The notes beneath the pieces were generated by a model. The model saw only the letters and a program-made list of their open reading frames with translations, was not told where the DNA came from and ran no database searches. Of a DNA stretch of 64,000 bases, positions 20,474 to 29,937 are shown piece by piece. The first letter of the stretch is position 1. Every line of letters starts with the position of its first letter. Position numbers and translations under genes: made by a program. Source of the stretch: Candidatus Helarchaeota archaeon (GTDB taxonomy: Archaea; Asgardarchaeota; Lokiarchaeia; Helarchaeales; RDOG01); contig JAHPZH010000002.1 in the NCBI GenBank assembly GCA_019058315.1, positions 1,339,726-1,403,725 of the forward strand, given 5' to 3'.

Positions 20474-20724
20474 ATATATCCCATTTCCTATTTTTCATCT
20501 TTAAATTATCGTTTTTTAAATATTAAAGCTCCCTTTTTTTCCGTTTAAGGAAAAAAAATTGATTATTTCTCGTTACATTAGACAATTATAAAAATTTAAT
20601 TAGTAATATTTGTTAGATTTTTAAGTTAAGAAATACATATGAAGTTGTTAAATTTAGCAAATTTTTTAACTTTTTTTAGTATAATTAGGTTTAATAGGGC
20701 AAATTTAAAAATTGAGGTATTAAA

Positions 20725-22011
20725 ATGGACTATAGCCAAATCCAAGAAATTTTAGAAGGTAAATGTACAGATAAAGAAGTTAATATTCGAGGATGGGTCT
20801 GGAGAGCCAGATCTTCTAAAAAAATCTGTTTTATCATTATAAGGGACTCAACTGGTAGGATCCAAGTTACATTTGAGAAGGAAATTAACCCTGAATTATT
20901 TGAATTGGCAAAAAGTGTTACAATCGAATCATCTATTGAAATTAAAGGAGTTGTAAGAGAGGATAAAAGAAGCCCAGGTGGCTATGAAATTCATGGAAAC
21001 GATTTAAAACTAATATCTCTCGCCCAAGTTTTCCCGATAACTAAAGATCAAAGTGTAACTTTTTTAATGGATAAAAGACATTTATGGGTTCGTAGTAGGA
21101 ATATTGCTGCAATTTTAAAAATAAGAGCAGAAGTATATAAGGCATTTAGGGACTGGTTTGATAATAATAATTATATTGAAGTCCACGGACCAATGTTTAC
21201 AGGGTCCGCTGTAGAAGGTGGCAGCACTCTTTTTGATCTAAAATATTTTGATAAAAAAGCCTATTTAACTCAATCATCTCAATTTTATTTAGAAGCAATG
21301 ATTTTTACGTTTGAAAAGGTTTGGACTGTAGCACCATCTTTTAGAGCAGAAAAGTCCCGTACAACTAGACATTTAACGGAATTTTGGATGTTAGAAGCCG
21401 AAAAAGCCTATTCGGATCTGGAAGATATTATGAAAGTTGAGGAAGAATTAGTAGGGTATGTATGCAAAAGAGTTGCTGAAAGAAAAGAAGAATTAAAGGA
21501 TTTAAATGTTAAGCCCAATACTATTGCTAAAATTGTTCCTCCGTTTGAAAGAATTAGCTATGATAAAGCAATTGAAATTCTACAAGGAGATGGTGTTAAA
21601 GCTGAATGGGGAGAGGATCTTGGCACAGAAGAAGAAAGAATTCTAACATTAAAATATGATAAACCAATTTTTGTTTATGATTATCCCAAAAAAGCTAAAG
21701 CGTTTTATCATTATCCTGATCCTCAAAATCCAGAAAAAGTAAAATGTGCAGATTTATTAGCACCAGGTGGATATGGCGAAATCATAGGTGGGGGTCAAAG
21801 AATTGATGATGAAGAAATTTTACTTCAAAGAATAGAAGAAGAGCAATTGCCAGGAGATTATGAATGGTATATCGATTTGCGAAGATATGGCTCAGTTCCA
21901 CATTCTGGGTTTGGACTTGGTGTAGAACGAGTTATTAGATGGCTATTAAAATTAGACAATATTAGAGATACAATTCCCTTTCCAAGAACTATTAATAGAA
22001 TTTATCCTTAA
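20725..22011 (+). CDS. asnS: asparaginyl-tRNA synthetase (class II)
   Basis: OB-fold NIRGWVWRARSSKKICFIIIRD; SAVEGGSTLFDLKYFDKKAYLTQSSQFYLEAMI; FRAEKSRTTRHLTEFWMLEAE; GFGLGVERVIRWL. Confidence 0.9.
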   Translation: MDYSQIQEILEGKCTDKEVNIRGWVWRARSSKKICFIIIRDSTGRIQVTFEKEINPELFELAKSVTIESSIEIKGVVREDKRSPGGYEIHGNDLKLISLAQVFPITKDQSVTFLMDKRHLWVRSRNIAAILKIRAEVYKAFRDWFDNNNYIEVHGPMFTGSAVEGGSTLFDLKYFDKKAYLTQSSQFYLEAMIFTFEKVWTVAPSFRAEKSRTTRHLTEFWMLEAEKAYSDLEDIMKVEEELVGYVCKRVAERKEELKDLNVKPNTIAKIVPPFERISYDKAIEILQGDGVKAEWGEDLGTEEERILTLKYDKPIFVYDYPKKAKAFYHYPDPQNPEKVKCADLLAPGGYGEIIGGGQRIDDEEILLQRIEEEQLPGDYEWYIDLRRYGSVPHSGFGLGVERVIRWLLKLDNIRDTIPFPRTINRIYP

Positions 22012-22058
22012 TATAAAAATAAGGAAAAAATGAAAGGTTAAAAAAATTATTCATCTAT

Positions 22059-22727
22059 TTATTTTTCAACTTCGAATTCAGCTTTTTTTGTTGTTTCTTC
22101 GCCGTCTTTTCCTAATGATACAACTTCAAACTCGACTATTTTCTTCTTAGGTTCTTCAGGTTCGGGTTCTTTAACTTCTATTTCTGGTTCTTTAACCTCA
22201 GGTTCTGGTTCTTTAATTTCAGGTTTAGGTTCTTTAACCTCAGGTTCTTGTACTTCTATTGTCTTTGCTAAACCGGAAATCCCGGTCACATCTGGAAAAT
22301 CACTTGGCTCTTCTCCCTCATCAACCATTATGGTTTGTGCGCCATACATTTTCTCGCTGGTTTTCAAACGTGTTGCAGCCGTTCCTGCTCTATAAACTTC
22401 TCCAGGAGAAGTATATTTTCCTTTCCATATATAGATTTTAGTTTGGATCTTATCAGCGACGAGACAAACACGATCACTATCAAGACAATCTGTTGAGACC
22501 ATATTATCTTGTACCATATAGAAAATTTTCAATTTCGCTTCTTGGTCTTCTTTTACAGGTTTAAATATGACTTCTTGAGAAATTTTTATTTCAGTTTTGG
22601 GTTTTTCACCAGATCTTTCAGTATAATGACATGCTGGACAACTTTTAATGCCCTCTGACTCTATCATCGGAGAAGCACATCGAGGGCATAGTTTCTTAGG
22701 TGGGGGAACTCTTCTTCTAAGCACCAT
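22059..22727 (-). CDS. zinc-ribbon + single gelsolin-like domain + (EPEVKEP)n low-complexity protein
   Basis: CPRCASPMIESEGIKSCPAC zinc ribbon; SDRVCLVADKIQTKIYIWKGKYTSPGEVYRAGTAATRLK...AQTIMVDEGEEPSDF gelsolin-like; E/P/K-rich repeat. Confidence 0.75.
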   Translation of the reverse strand: MVLRRRVPPPKKLCPRCASPMIESEGIKSCPACHYTERSGEKPKTEIKISQEVIFKPVKEDQEAKLKIFYMVQDNMVSTDCLDSDRVCLVADKIQTKIYIWKGKYTSPGEVYRAGTAATRLKTSEKMYGAQTIMVDEGEEPSDFPDVTGISGLAKTIEVQEPEVKEPKPEIKEPEPEVKEPEIEVKEPEPEEPKKKIVEFEVVSLGKDGEETTKKAEFEVEK

Positions 22728-22858
22728 CTTAAATACCTCAAATTGAGTTTTTTGCCTTAAAAATTTGGTTTTTAATAATTATAAAATAATCATCCATTTT
22801 ATTTTAATATTAACTAATTCAAAATATGCATTTTAGATGTTGAAAAACTAGAAAAAAT

Positions 22859-23338
22859 TTAATCTAACTCTTGTTCCATTACAATAAAACTTTCTGAAAA
22901 GCCAAATTTTTCATATAATTTAATGGCTTCTTTTACATCTCTTCTTGCATTAACTCTAACAATGGATACCTTTTTCTTCTTACAAAAACTCAGTGCGCTT
23001 TCAATTAATTTTGAACCAATTCCTTTTGTTCTGTAATCTGATTCAATGATAAAATTATAAATTTGACCAAGAATTTGCCCAGAATACGGATCTCGTCCAA
23101 TATCTACCAAAACCATACCGATAATGTCCCCACCATCATCTGCTATAATAACACTATCTGGGGAAGATTCTAACTTATATTTGAGATCTAATTTCCAAGG
23201 TTTTTCGTAAAATACTACTTTAAATCTCTCACACAAACCTTTCATGAGTTTAGTTAAATGATCCATGTCATCCAATTTGGCTTTTCTTATTGTAATCAAA
23301 AAGAACACCCAATCCTTTTTTTTAAGATTCCAAATCAC
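22859..23338 (-). CDS. GNAT-family N-acetyltransferase
   Basis: ITIRKAKLDDMDHLTKLM, IESDYRTKGIGSKLIESALSFCKKK, LYEKFGF. Confidence 0.9.
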   Translation of the reverse strand: MIWNLKKKDWVFFLITIRKAKLDDMDHLTKLMKGLCERFKVVFYEKPWKLDLKYKLESSPDSVIIADDGGDIIGMVLVDIGRDPYSGQILGQIYNFIIESDYRTKGIGSKLIESALSFCKKKKVSIVRVNARRDVKEAIKLYEKFGFSESFIVMEQELD

Positions 23339-23578
23339 AAATTTTACCAGTGTATGAATATATTATCATTGCTATTTAAAATAATACTCTAAAATTGAGA
23401 ATTTAATCTCATAAGGAGGATTTTAGTTGGATTTACTTTAGGAAAAGAAAATTATTATTTTCCCTTTAAATTGACAAAAAATCCAAAGATTTTAAGGATT
23501 TAATATATTAAATTGAAATAGAAAAAATCAAATTAAAATTTAATCTTTGGCAACATAATTAAAAGAGCGATCTTTTAA

Positions 23579-24781
23579 ATGCAAGATAAAAGTAATGACC
23601 TAAATAAAGAATATTTGTCAATAAATATTGATATTAAAAGAACCTTACATAATAAAGAATTAGAAATTATAGCTGCTTTGGAGAAAAAATTTTCTAATAA
23701 AGATTTCTTTTTTAAATTAGAGGATTCTAAGGTCAATTTTTTCCTAAAATCAATTAATTTACAAGATTTCAAAGAATTTGTAAATCATCTATTAAAAAAA
23801 TATGACACCGAAAGTAAACATTCCAAATTATTTCATGATATTATATCAAAAATCGAAAATATAAAGAGTTATGGGATTAAATCCGGAAAAAGAATTTATG
23901 TTACATATAATCAAGAGAGAAAAGTTCAAAATAGAAAGAAAAAAATTTTACAAAGAGGCTCATTCTTTTATGCTCAAGATAATGAATTTACTAAAGAGGT
24001 AAATGTCCTCCCAGATAAATTTTTGAATAAAATTATATGTGCGGATAGTCTTGAAATTCTAAAACAATTACCAAATAATTGCATCGATTTAGTTTTTACC
24101 TCACCACCTTATAATTTCGGATTAGGTTATGATACAACCGAAGATGGAATTGATTGGGAGAAATATTTTGAAAAATTATTCGATATTTTTAAGGAATGTA
24201 TAAGAGTTGTTAAATTTGGTGGCAGAATAATAGTAAACATCCAACCTTTATATTCAGATTATATTCCTAGCCACCATATTATCTCAAACTTTTTTATAAA
24301 GAATAAATTAATCTGGAAAGCGGAAATTTTATGGGAAAAGCATAATTATAACTGTAAATACACTGCCTGGGGAAGTTGGAAGAGCCCTTCAAATCCTTAT
24401 ATGAAATATACTTGGGAATATTTGGAAGTTTTTTGTAAAGGAGAGATGAAAAAGGAGGGTAAAAAAGAAAATATCGATATAACAGGCGATGAATTTAAAA
24501 AATGGGTAGTAGCTCAATGGTCTATAGCACCAGAACGAAATATGAAAAAATATGGTCATCCTGCGATGTTTCCAGAGGAATTAGTTAGAAGAACACTTAA
24601 GCTTTTTAGTTATAAAAATGATATTATATTGGATCCTTTTAATGGGGCTGGAACTACTACATTAGTTGCAAAAAAATTAGGCAGGAACTTTTTAGGAATT
24701 GACATTTCTAAAAAATATTGCGAAATTGCAAAAAAAAGATTAAAACTACCCAAAACGCTTGAAAAATTTTACAGCAATTAG
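23579..24781 (+). CDS. site-specific DNA methyltransferase (N4-cytosine/N6-adenine, motif order IV...I)
   Basis: VFTSPPYNFGLGYDT (motif IV) and DPFNGAGTTTLVAKKLGRNFLGIDI (motif I). Confidence 0.92.
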   Translation: MQDKSNDLNKEYLSINIDIKRTLHNKELEIIAALEKKFSNKDFFFKLEDSKVNFFLKSINLQDFKEFVNHLLKKYDTESKHSKLFHDIISKIENIKSYGIKSGKRIYVTYNQERKVQNRKKKILQRGSFFYAQDNEFTKEVNVLPDKFLNKIICADSLEILKQLPNNCIDLVFTSPPYNFGLGYDTTEDGIDWEKYFEKLFDIFKECIRVVKFGGRIIVNIQPLYSDYIPSHHIISNFFIKNKLIWKAEILWEKHNYNCKYTAWGSWKSPSNPYMKYTWEYLEVFCKGEMKKEGKKENIDITGDEFKKWVVAQWSIAPERNMKKYGHPAMFPEELVRRTLKLFSYKNDIILDPFNGAGTTTLVAKKLGRNFLGIDISKKYCEIAKKRLKLPKTLEKFYSN

Positions 24782-24879
24782 ATTAATTATGAAAACTTTT
24801 TTTTACATAATAAGTATATTTACTAAAAGTATAATTTCAATTATAAAGAATTAACATATTAGAATATAAGGCGATCTAA

Positions 24880-26058
24880 TTGGCACAACCATATCTAAGC
24901 CCAAGAATATTTTATGGCTATGGAAAATTAAAACAATTAAAGTATATTAGAGGAAATAAAATTCTTATTGTTACTGATAAAGTAATAGTTGATTTAGGTT
25001 TTATTGATAAAGTGACAAAACAGTTAAAAAAATCAAAGACCCCTATGGAATACAAAATATTTGATGAAGTAGAACCCGATCCCAGTGATACTACTGTATT
25101 AAAAGGAGCTGAAATAGCACAAGAGTTTAAACCTGATTGGATTATCGCGATAGGTGGTGGAAGTTCAATGGATGTTGCAAAGATGATCTGGGTTTTATAT
25201 GAGAATCCGGAAATCCAAATAATCGAAATTAATCCATTACAAAGAATAAAATTGGGAAAAAAATCAAAATTAGTTACAATTCCTACAACTAGCGGAACGG
25301 GGGCAGAAATTACATTTGGTTGCGTTATAACAAATGCCAAAACTCATAATAAAATGACTTTAGCAAATTTTGCCATTACACCAAATTGGGCTATAATAGA
25401 TCCCAATTTAGCCTTAACTATGCCACCAAAACTAACTTTAGCCACGGGTATTGATGCATTAACTCATGCAGTCGAGGCATATGTAAGCCCTTTAAAAAAT
25501 GATTTTTCAGATGGACATTGCTTAAAAGCAATTCAATTGGTTTTTAAGTGGCTTCAAAGGTCTTATGAAAGTGGTAAATCAGGGACACCTGATAAAGAAG
25601 CAAGAGAAAAAATGCATTATGCAGGTACAATAGCCGGTCTTGGTTTTGGTAATTCATCTGGTGGAATAGCACATGGAATAGGTCATAGTATTGGAGCTGT
25701 TCTTGATCTGCAGCATGGATTTTGTGTGGGTATTTTACTTCCTTATACTATAGAATATTTAGACTCTACATCTAGAATGAATTTTGAAGAAATTGTAAAT
25801 TTATTACAATTACAAAATGGTAAAAATGCCACTGAAATATTAGCAAATAACATAAGGAAATTATTAACGAGTTTAAATGTCCCCCTAAATTTCAAGGATT
25901 TCGGAGTCAAAGAAGAAGATTTTAAAAGTAAATTTGAAAAAATTCTACAATTTTCAAAAATTGATTTATCAACTAAAACTTGTCCACGAAAAGCCACAGA
26001 TGATGAATTAAAAAAATTAATTGAATATTCTTATTATGGAAAATCAATAGATTTTTAA
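24880..26058 (+). CDS. iron-containing alcohol dehydrogenase (group III)
   Basis: IIAIGGGSSMDVAKMIW, TIPTTSGTGAEITFGCVITN, GIDALTHAVEAYVS, GIAHGIGHSIGAVLDLQHG. Confidence 0.93.
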   Translation: MAQPYLSPRIFYGYGKLKQLKYIRGNKILIVTDKVIVDLGFIDKVTKQLKKSKTPMEYKIFDEVEPDPSDTTVLKGAEIAQEFKPDWIIAIGGGSSMDVAKMIWVLYENPEIQIIEINPLQRIKLGKKSKLVTIPTTSGTGAEITFGCVITNAKTHNKMTLANFAITPNWAIIDPNLALTMPPKLTLATGIDALTHAVEAYVSPLKNDFSDGHCLKAIQLVFKWLQRSYESGKSGTPDKEAREKMHYAGTIAGLGFGNSSGGIAHGIGHSIGAVLDLQHGFCVGILLPYTIEYLDSTSRMNFEEIVNLLQLQNGKNATEILANNIRKLLTSLNVPLNFKDFGVKEEDFKSKFEKILQFSKIDLSTKTCPRKATDDELKKLIEYSYYGKSIDF

Positions 26059-26146
26059 AAATCTTAAAAGGAAATCCTCTTTTTTATCATTTTTTTAAAT
26101 AACAATTTTTAATAATATAAATGAGGATTTTTTATCATTAACGAAG

Positions 26147-26992
26147 GTGAATAAAATGGTAAAAATTGGCATAATTAAATGCGGAAATATAGGTATATCA
26201 CCAGTTCTCGATCTATTATTTGATGAGATAGCAGAAAGAGAAGATATAACTTTTAGAGTGGTCGGATCAGGACCAAAACTGACCCCAGAACACTGTGAAG
26301 AGGTCACAAAGCTAATGTTAGACATCAAACCAGACTTGATAATGTTTACAAGTCCAAATACATCCTTACCTGGACCAAAAAAATCGAGAGATATGATTCA
26401 AACTACTGGAATTCCTGCAATTTACTTTTCAGATCAGCCTGGAAGAAAAGCAAAAGAGGTTAAAGAGGAAATAGCTGGAAGAGGTATGGGATATTTCATT
26501 ATAAAACCCGATGCAATGATAGGTGCTAAGAGACCATTCCTAGATCCTGTTGAAATGTGCCTCTATAATACCGACGTGTTGAAGGTATTAGCAATTTGTG
26601 GTGTAGTTAATTTAATTATAGCTGAAGTAGAAAAAGTGATTGACCAATTGAAAGCTGGTTCTAAACCCGAACTACCACAGATAGTAATTAATCGGAATAA
26701 GGCGTTGGAAGCTGCACGATTTTCAAATCAATATGCAAAATGTAAAGCTTCTGCTGCTTTAGACGCGGCTGAAACAGTGTCAGGCATCAATGTTGAAGGC
26801 TGTTTTATGGTAAAAGGAAGAGAAAATTACTTGCCAGTTGTAGGATCAGCTCATGAATTGATGCGTGCTGCTGCAAAATTAGCAGATGAAGCAAGAGAGA
26901 TTGAAAAAGCAAACGACTCGGTTCTTAGAAGACCACACGCGAAAGATGGTAAAATTTTAGAAAAAAGAGAATTTCTGGCAAAGCCAATCTAA
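26147..26992 (+). CDS. mtd: F420-dependent methylenetetrahydromethanopterin dehydrogenase
   Basis: VKIGIIKCGNIGISPVLDLLFDEIAEREDI, VVGSGPKLTPE, SPNTSLPGPKKSRDM, DQPGRKAKEVKEEIAGRGMGYFIIKPDAMIGAKRPFLDPVEM. Confidence 0.96.
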   Translation: MNKMVKIGIIKCGNIGISPVLDLLFDEIAEREDITFRVVGSGPKLTPEHCEEVTKLMLDIKPDLIMFTSPNTSLPGPKKSRDMIQTTGIPAIYFSDQPGRKAKEVKEEIAGRGMGYFIIKPDAMIGAKRPFLDPVEMCLYNTDVLKVLAICGVVNLIIAEVEKVIDQLKAGSKPELPQIVINRNKALEAARFSNQYAKCKASAALDAAETVSGINVEGCFMVKGRENYLPVVGSAHELMRAAAKLADEAREIEKANDSVLRRPHAKDGKILEKREFLAKPI

Positions 26993-27011
26993 TTATTTAT
27001 TTTTTTATTTT

Positions 27012-27698
27012 TTATTTTATTGGGGATTTTAAGGGTTTTTTCAATTTTTCAACGATTTCTGGCCAGAAGGGTTCGGTAAATTCACCCTTATATTTAATTT
27101 TAGTACGTTTCAATTCAATTGCACCTTCACCTGGACAAGCATGTACACATGCTCCACAATAAATGCACTTATCTTTATCCACCTCAACCTTTTGAGCTTT
27201 CTCCCAACCTTTTTCAGCTTTTGGAATTGTTATAGCTCCCGTGGGACAAACCACATAACAAGTGCTGCAGCCACCAGGACAATACTCAGTGTGAAATTCA
27301 ATTTCCCCCTCAAAATAAGATTTTGCTTTTCTACCCTCCTCTTTAAGATCAACCAATTCCATATCTAGCTTAGGAAGTGCCTTTTGATCAACTAATTGAA
27401 GCTTTTTTTCACCATCGATCTTAAGCGATAATGCTCCAAATGGACATAGATGATCGCAGGTACCACAAAGTGAACATTTTTCTTTATCAATTATCACTGA
27501 GGGTACTATTGTTTGGTGCCTTGAATGAGCACCGACTGGTCCACGGAAAATTGCCTCCTTTGGACAAACAATTCTGCAAGTATTGCATCCTGTACACTGA
27601 TTTAAATCGTGAATAAGTTCAATATTCATTGTTAATAATCTAAGTTTTACTTTTTGTTCATTTTCGTCGATTATTCGGGTTAATTTAGGAACACTCAT
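27012..27698 (-). CDS. polyferredoxin with four [4Fe-4S] motifs (FwdF-like)
   Basis: CTGCNTCRIVCP, CSLCGTCDHLCP, CPGGCSTCYVVCP, CIYCGACVHACP. Confidence 0.85.
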   Translation of the reverse strand: MSVPKLTRIIDENEQKVKLRLLTMNIELIHDLNQCTGCNTCRIVCPKEAIFRGPVGAHSRHQTIVPSVIIDKEKCSLCGTCDHLCPFGALSLKIDGEKKLQLVDQKALPKLDMELVDLKEEGRKAKSYFEGEIEFHTEYCPGGCSTCYVVCPTGAITIPKAEKGWEKAQKVEVDKDKCIYCGACVHACPGEGAIELKRTKIKYKGEFTEPFWPEIVEKLKKPLKSPIK

Positions 27699-27958
27699 TC
27701 TTTCTCCTCCTTTATTTCAATGTGGATTGCGTCTTGTGAACACGCCTCTAAACACACACCGCAACCATCGCAAAGGTCGGGATTTTCGATAACTGCATGC
27801 CCATTTTTAATTACAATAATAAGATCTTTCTCACCCTTTTCGATAGCTTGCGCATTAATAGGACATGCGGTGTGACAGTCCCCACATCCGGTGCATTTCC
27901 GAAGTAAGATAATTGGTTTATAAATTCGGATTATTTCTGTCTCCGACATAGTAATCAC
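27695..27958 (-). CDS. 2x[4Fe-4S] ferredoxin (FwdG-like)
   Basis: CTGCGDCHTACP and CDGCGVCLEACS; overlaps the polyferredoxin by 4 bp. Confidence 0.85.
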   Translation of the reverse strand: MITMSETEIIRIYKPIILLRKCTGCGDCHTACPINAQAIEKGEKDLIIVIKNGHAVIENPDLCDGCGVCLEACSQDAIHIEIKEEKE

Positions 27959-28169
27959 CTAAAATTTGACTCAATTAAACAATTTCAAATAATTATATAA
28001 TTATTTTTATTAGCTGTATTTTTCATTCATTTTAAAATAATAAAGATTTCTCTCTTTCCAATCTTAAAATAAGGAAAACGAATAGGACGTAGTCTTACTT
28101 CTAACCAGACCTCTTTTTTGATTTTTTCGCGTTATTTTAGTCTATTAAAAAAATAGAGAAATATTGATA

Positions 28170-28316
28170 TTAACCCGTATTCCAAGCTTCACTTTTTAAT
28201 AAATCTCTTACTGCTACCCTAATTGCTTCACTACGATTCGGATATCTTTTTTGCTGGACTAATTTCTCGAGGTCTTGAATATATGTATCTGGCAAATGTA
28301 GAGTTACTAATTTCAT
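28170..28316 (-). CDS. ribbon-helix-helix (CopG-like) DNA-binding protein, 48 aa
   Basis: MKLVTLHLPDTYIQDLEKLVQQKRYPNRSEAIRVAVRDLLKSEAWNTG read from reverse strand; too short for the ORF track. Confidence 0.8.
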   Translation of the reverse strand: MKLVTLHLPDTYIQDLEKLVQQKRYPNRSEAIRVAVRDLLKSEAWNTG

Positions 28317-28553
28317 TCATATCGCCTTTTTCTAATTGCATTATTATCTTAATTCTGTATTACTGACAGACTTTTTCTTATATTTTTGTAAGGAATATCC
28401 GGATATCATCGAAATAATTTATGCCTTTTCTATATACATTAGAATTTTAAGAAATGAAAACATTAAAATAAAAAATTTTCATGTTTATTTAGAATCTAAC
28501 TATAAAATGGTTATTGCAAAGAGGAAATTTTTGTAATATCAAGAGGTTATGAC

Positions 28554-28808
28554 TTGTCGACATTTGAGATTAAAGTAGATAATAGTAAATGCACTGGCTG
28601 CTCTCTTTGCATAAATACATGTCCAATTAACCTCGAAATTGAACCTCAGTTAAAATATGGTGAATCACCTAAAACAGACAAAGTAATCTTCAGATTAATC
28701 AACGGGAAATGTAGAGTCCTAAATCCCCAATTATGTGAAAATAAACAGTTTAAGTGTAACCTTTGTGAAGTGATTTGTACAGGTAAAGCTATAACTCTTA
28801 TTACATAA
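28554..28808 (+). CDS. ferredoxin-like iron-sulfur protein (possible FwdG/FwdF-type partner of FwdDB)
   Basis: CTGCSLCINTCP and NPQLCENKQFKCNLCEVICTGKAI. Confidence 0.75.
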   Translation: MSTFEIKVDNSKCTGCSLCINTCPINLEIEPQLKYGESPKTDKVIFRLINGKCRVLNPQLCENKQFKCNLCEVICTGKAITLIT

Positions 28809-28986
28809 TTAAAAATTTTATATAAACCTAAAAATAGTAATTGTGGTTTTAAACTGCTATTAAGTTAATTAAAATTAATTGTTTTTTTTTTAAATTTAAT
28901 TAAAAATTAATCTGATATTTTAGATAGTTTTATTAAGCGAAGTTTTTAATATAAAGTTACAACTCAGAAAAATATTTGATAATTGA

Positions 28987-29277
28987 ATGGAGGTATGGTT
29001 TATGGCTTCTAAAGCAGCAGTTGTTGCTCTTTCATGGGTAGCTTTCGGATGCATCGCACTAGGTATGGCTCTAACAGCAGTTGGAAATATGATGAACAGA
29101 AACCGAATTGACGATGTTATATTTTTCCAGTTTTGGATAAGCTATTTTATTGGATTTATTTTGCTATTATCAATGCCAGGTGCTCCTTTGGTTTCATTGG
29201 GATTATTTGTTTTAGGTGCTGGGCTTGTAATCTTACTAGTTGGGGCAATATTAGCTAGTACATCAGAGTCGATTTAA
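28987..29277 (+). CDS. small integral membrane protein
   Basis: 96 aa, about three hydrophobic segments. Confidence 0.6.
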   Translation: MEVWFMASKAAVVALSWVAFGCIALGMALTAVGNMMNRNRIDDVIFFQFWISYFIGFILLLSMPGAPLVSLGLFVLGAGLVILLVGAILASTSESI

Positions 29278-29496
29278 AAAAAGCAATATTCTTTTTTTTT
29301 TATTTCTTAAAAAAATAGTTAAATTTTATATTTAATTAGTATATTTATCTATTTTTTATTCGATTTCATTTGTATCTTTATAATCTTATTTTTTATTATT
29401 GGGATTAATTTTTAAAATATACAATCGTATAAAAAAATTGACAAAAAATTAAAAAGAAAATTCGTAAATTGGATATTAATTTATAGTTTTAACCCA

Positions 29497-29937
29497 ATGA
29501 CCAAAAAATTTGAGTTTGGGTTTAAAAATCATTTTGGAGTTTATAATATGCTTGATGTAATCTTAATGTCGGGCAGAACAATAAATCAAGGCAGATCTCT
29601 AGAAGGTGGTAAACTTGGTGATGAAGCAATCATTGCCACCGGTTCAGTTTTCATGGATCAAGAAGATATGAAAGCTATGAAAATTTTAACGGGAACTTTA
29701 GTAAAAGTAAAGACCGAATTTGGGGAAATAGTTGTTCGTGCTCGAACTAGTCCTGAACAACCTCACAAAGGTATTATTTTTATCCCTATGGGGATTTATG
29801 CTAATGCTGTAATAGATCCAGAAACAAATTCTACAGGAATGCCGACATTTAAAGGAATAAAAGCAACTGTAGAGCGAGTTGTTGGGGAAAAAGTTTTAAC
29901 CCCTGCTGAGATTATTGCAAATTATAAAGCGGAGTGA
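29497..29937 (+). CDS. fwdD: formylmethanofuran dehydrogenase subunit D (molybdopterin dinucleotide-binding)
   Basis: MSGRTINQGRSLEGGKL, GTLVKVKTEFGEIVVRAR, GIIFIPMGIYANAVIDPETNSTGMPTFKGIKATVE. Confidence 0.9.
   Translation: MTKKFEFGFKNHFGVYNMLDVILMSGRTINQGRSLEGGKLGDEAIIATGSVFMDQEDMKAMKILTGTLVKVKTEFGEIVVRARTSPEQPHKGIIFIPMGIYANAVIDPETNSTGMPTFKGIKATVERVVGEKVLTPAEIIANYKAE

Noticed and set aside
22120-22260. Short tandem repeat (GGTTCTTTAACTTC-type) as a regulatory repeat
   Set aside because: It encodes the EPEVKEP low-complexity linker of the gelsolin-like protein, so it is explained by coding sequence.
28010-28170. Possible tRNA or structured RNA in intergenic spacers
   Set aside because: No cloverleaf, GGTTCRA T-loop or GC-rich stem was recognisable here or in other long spacers; tRNAscan/Infernal would be needed.
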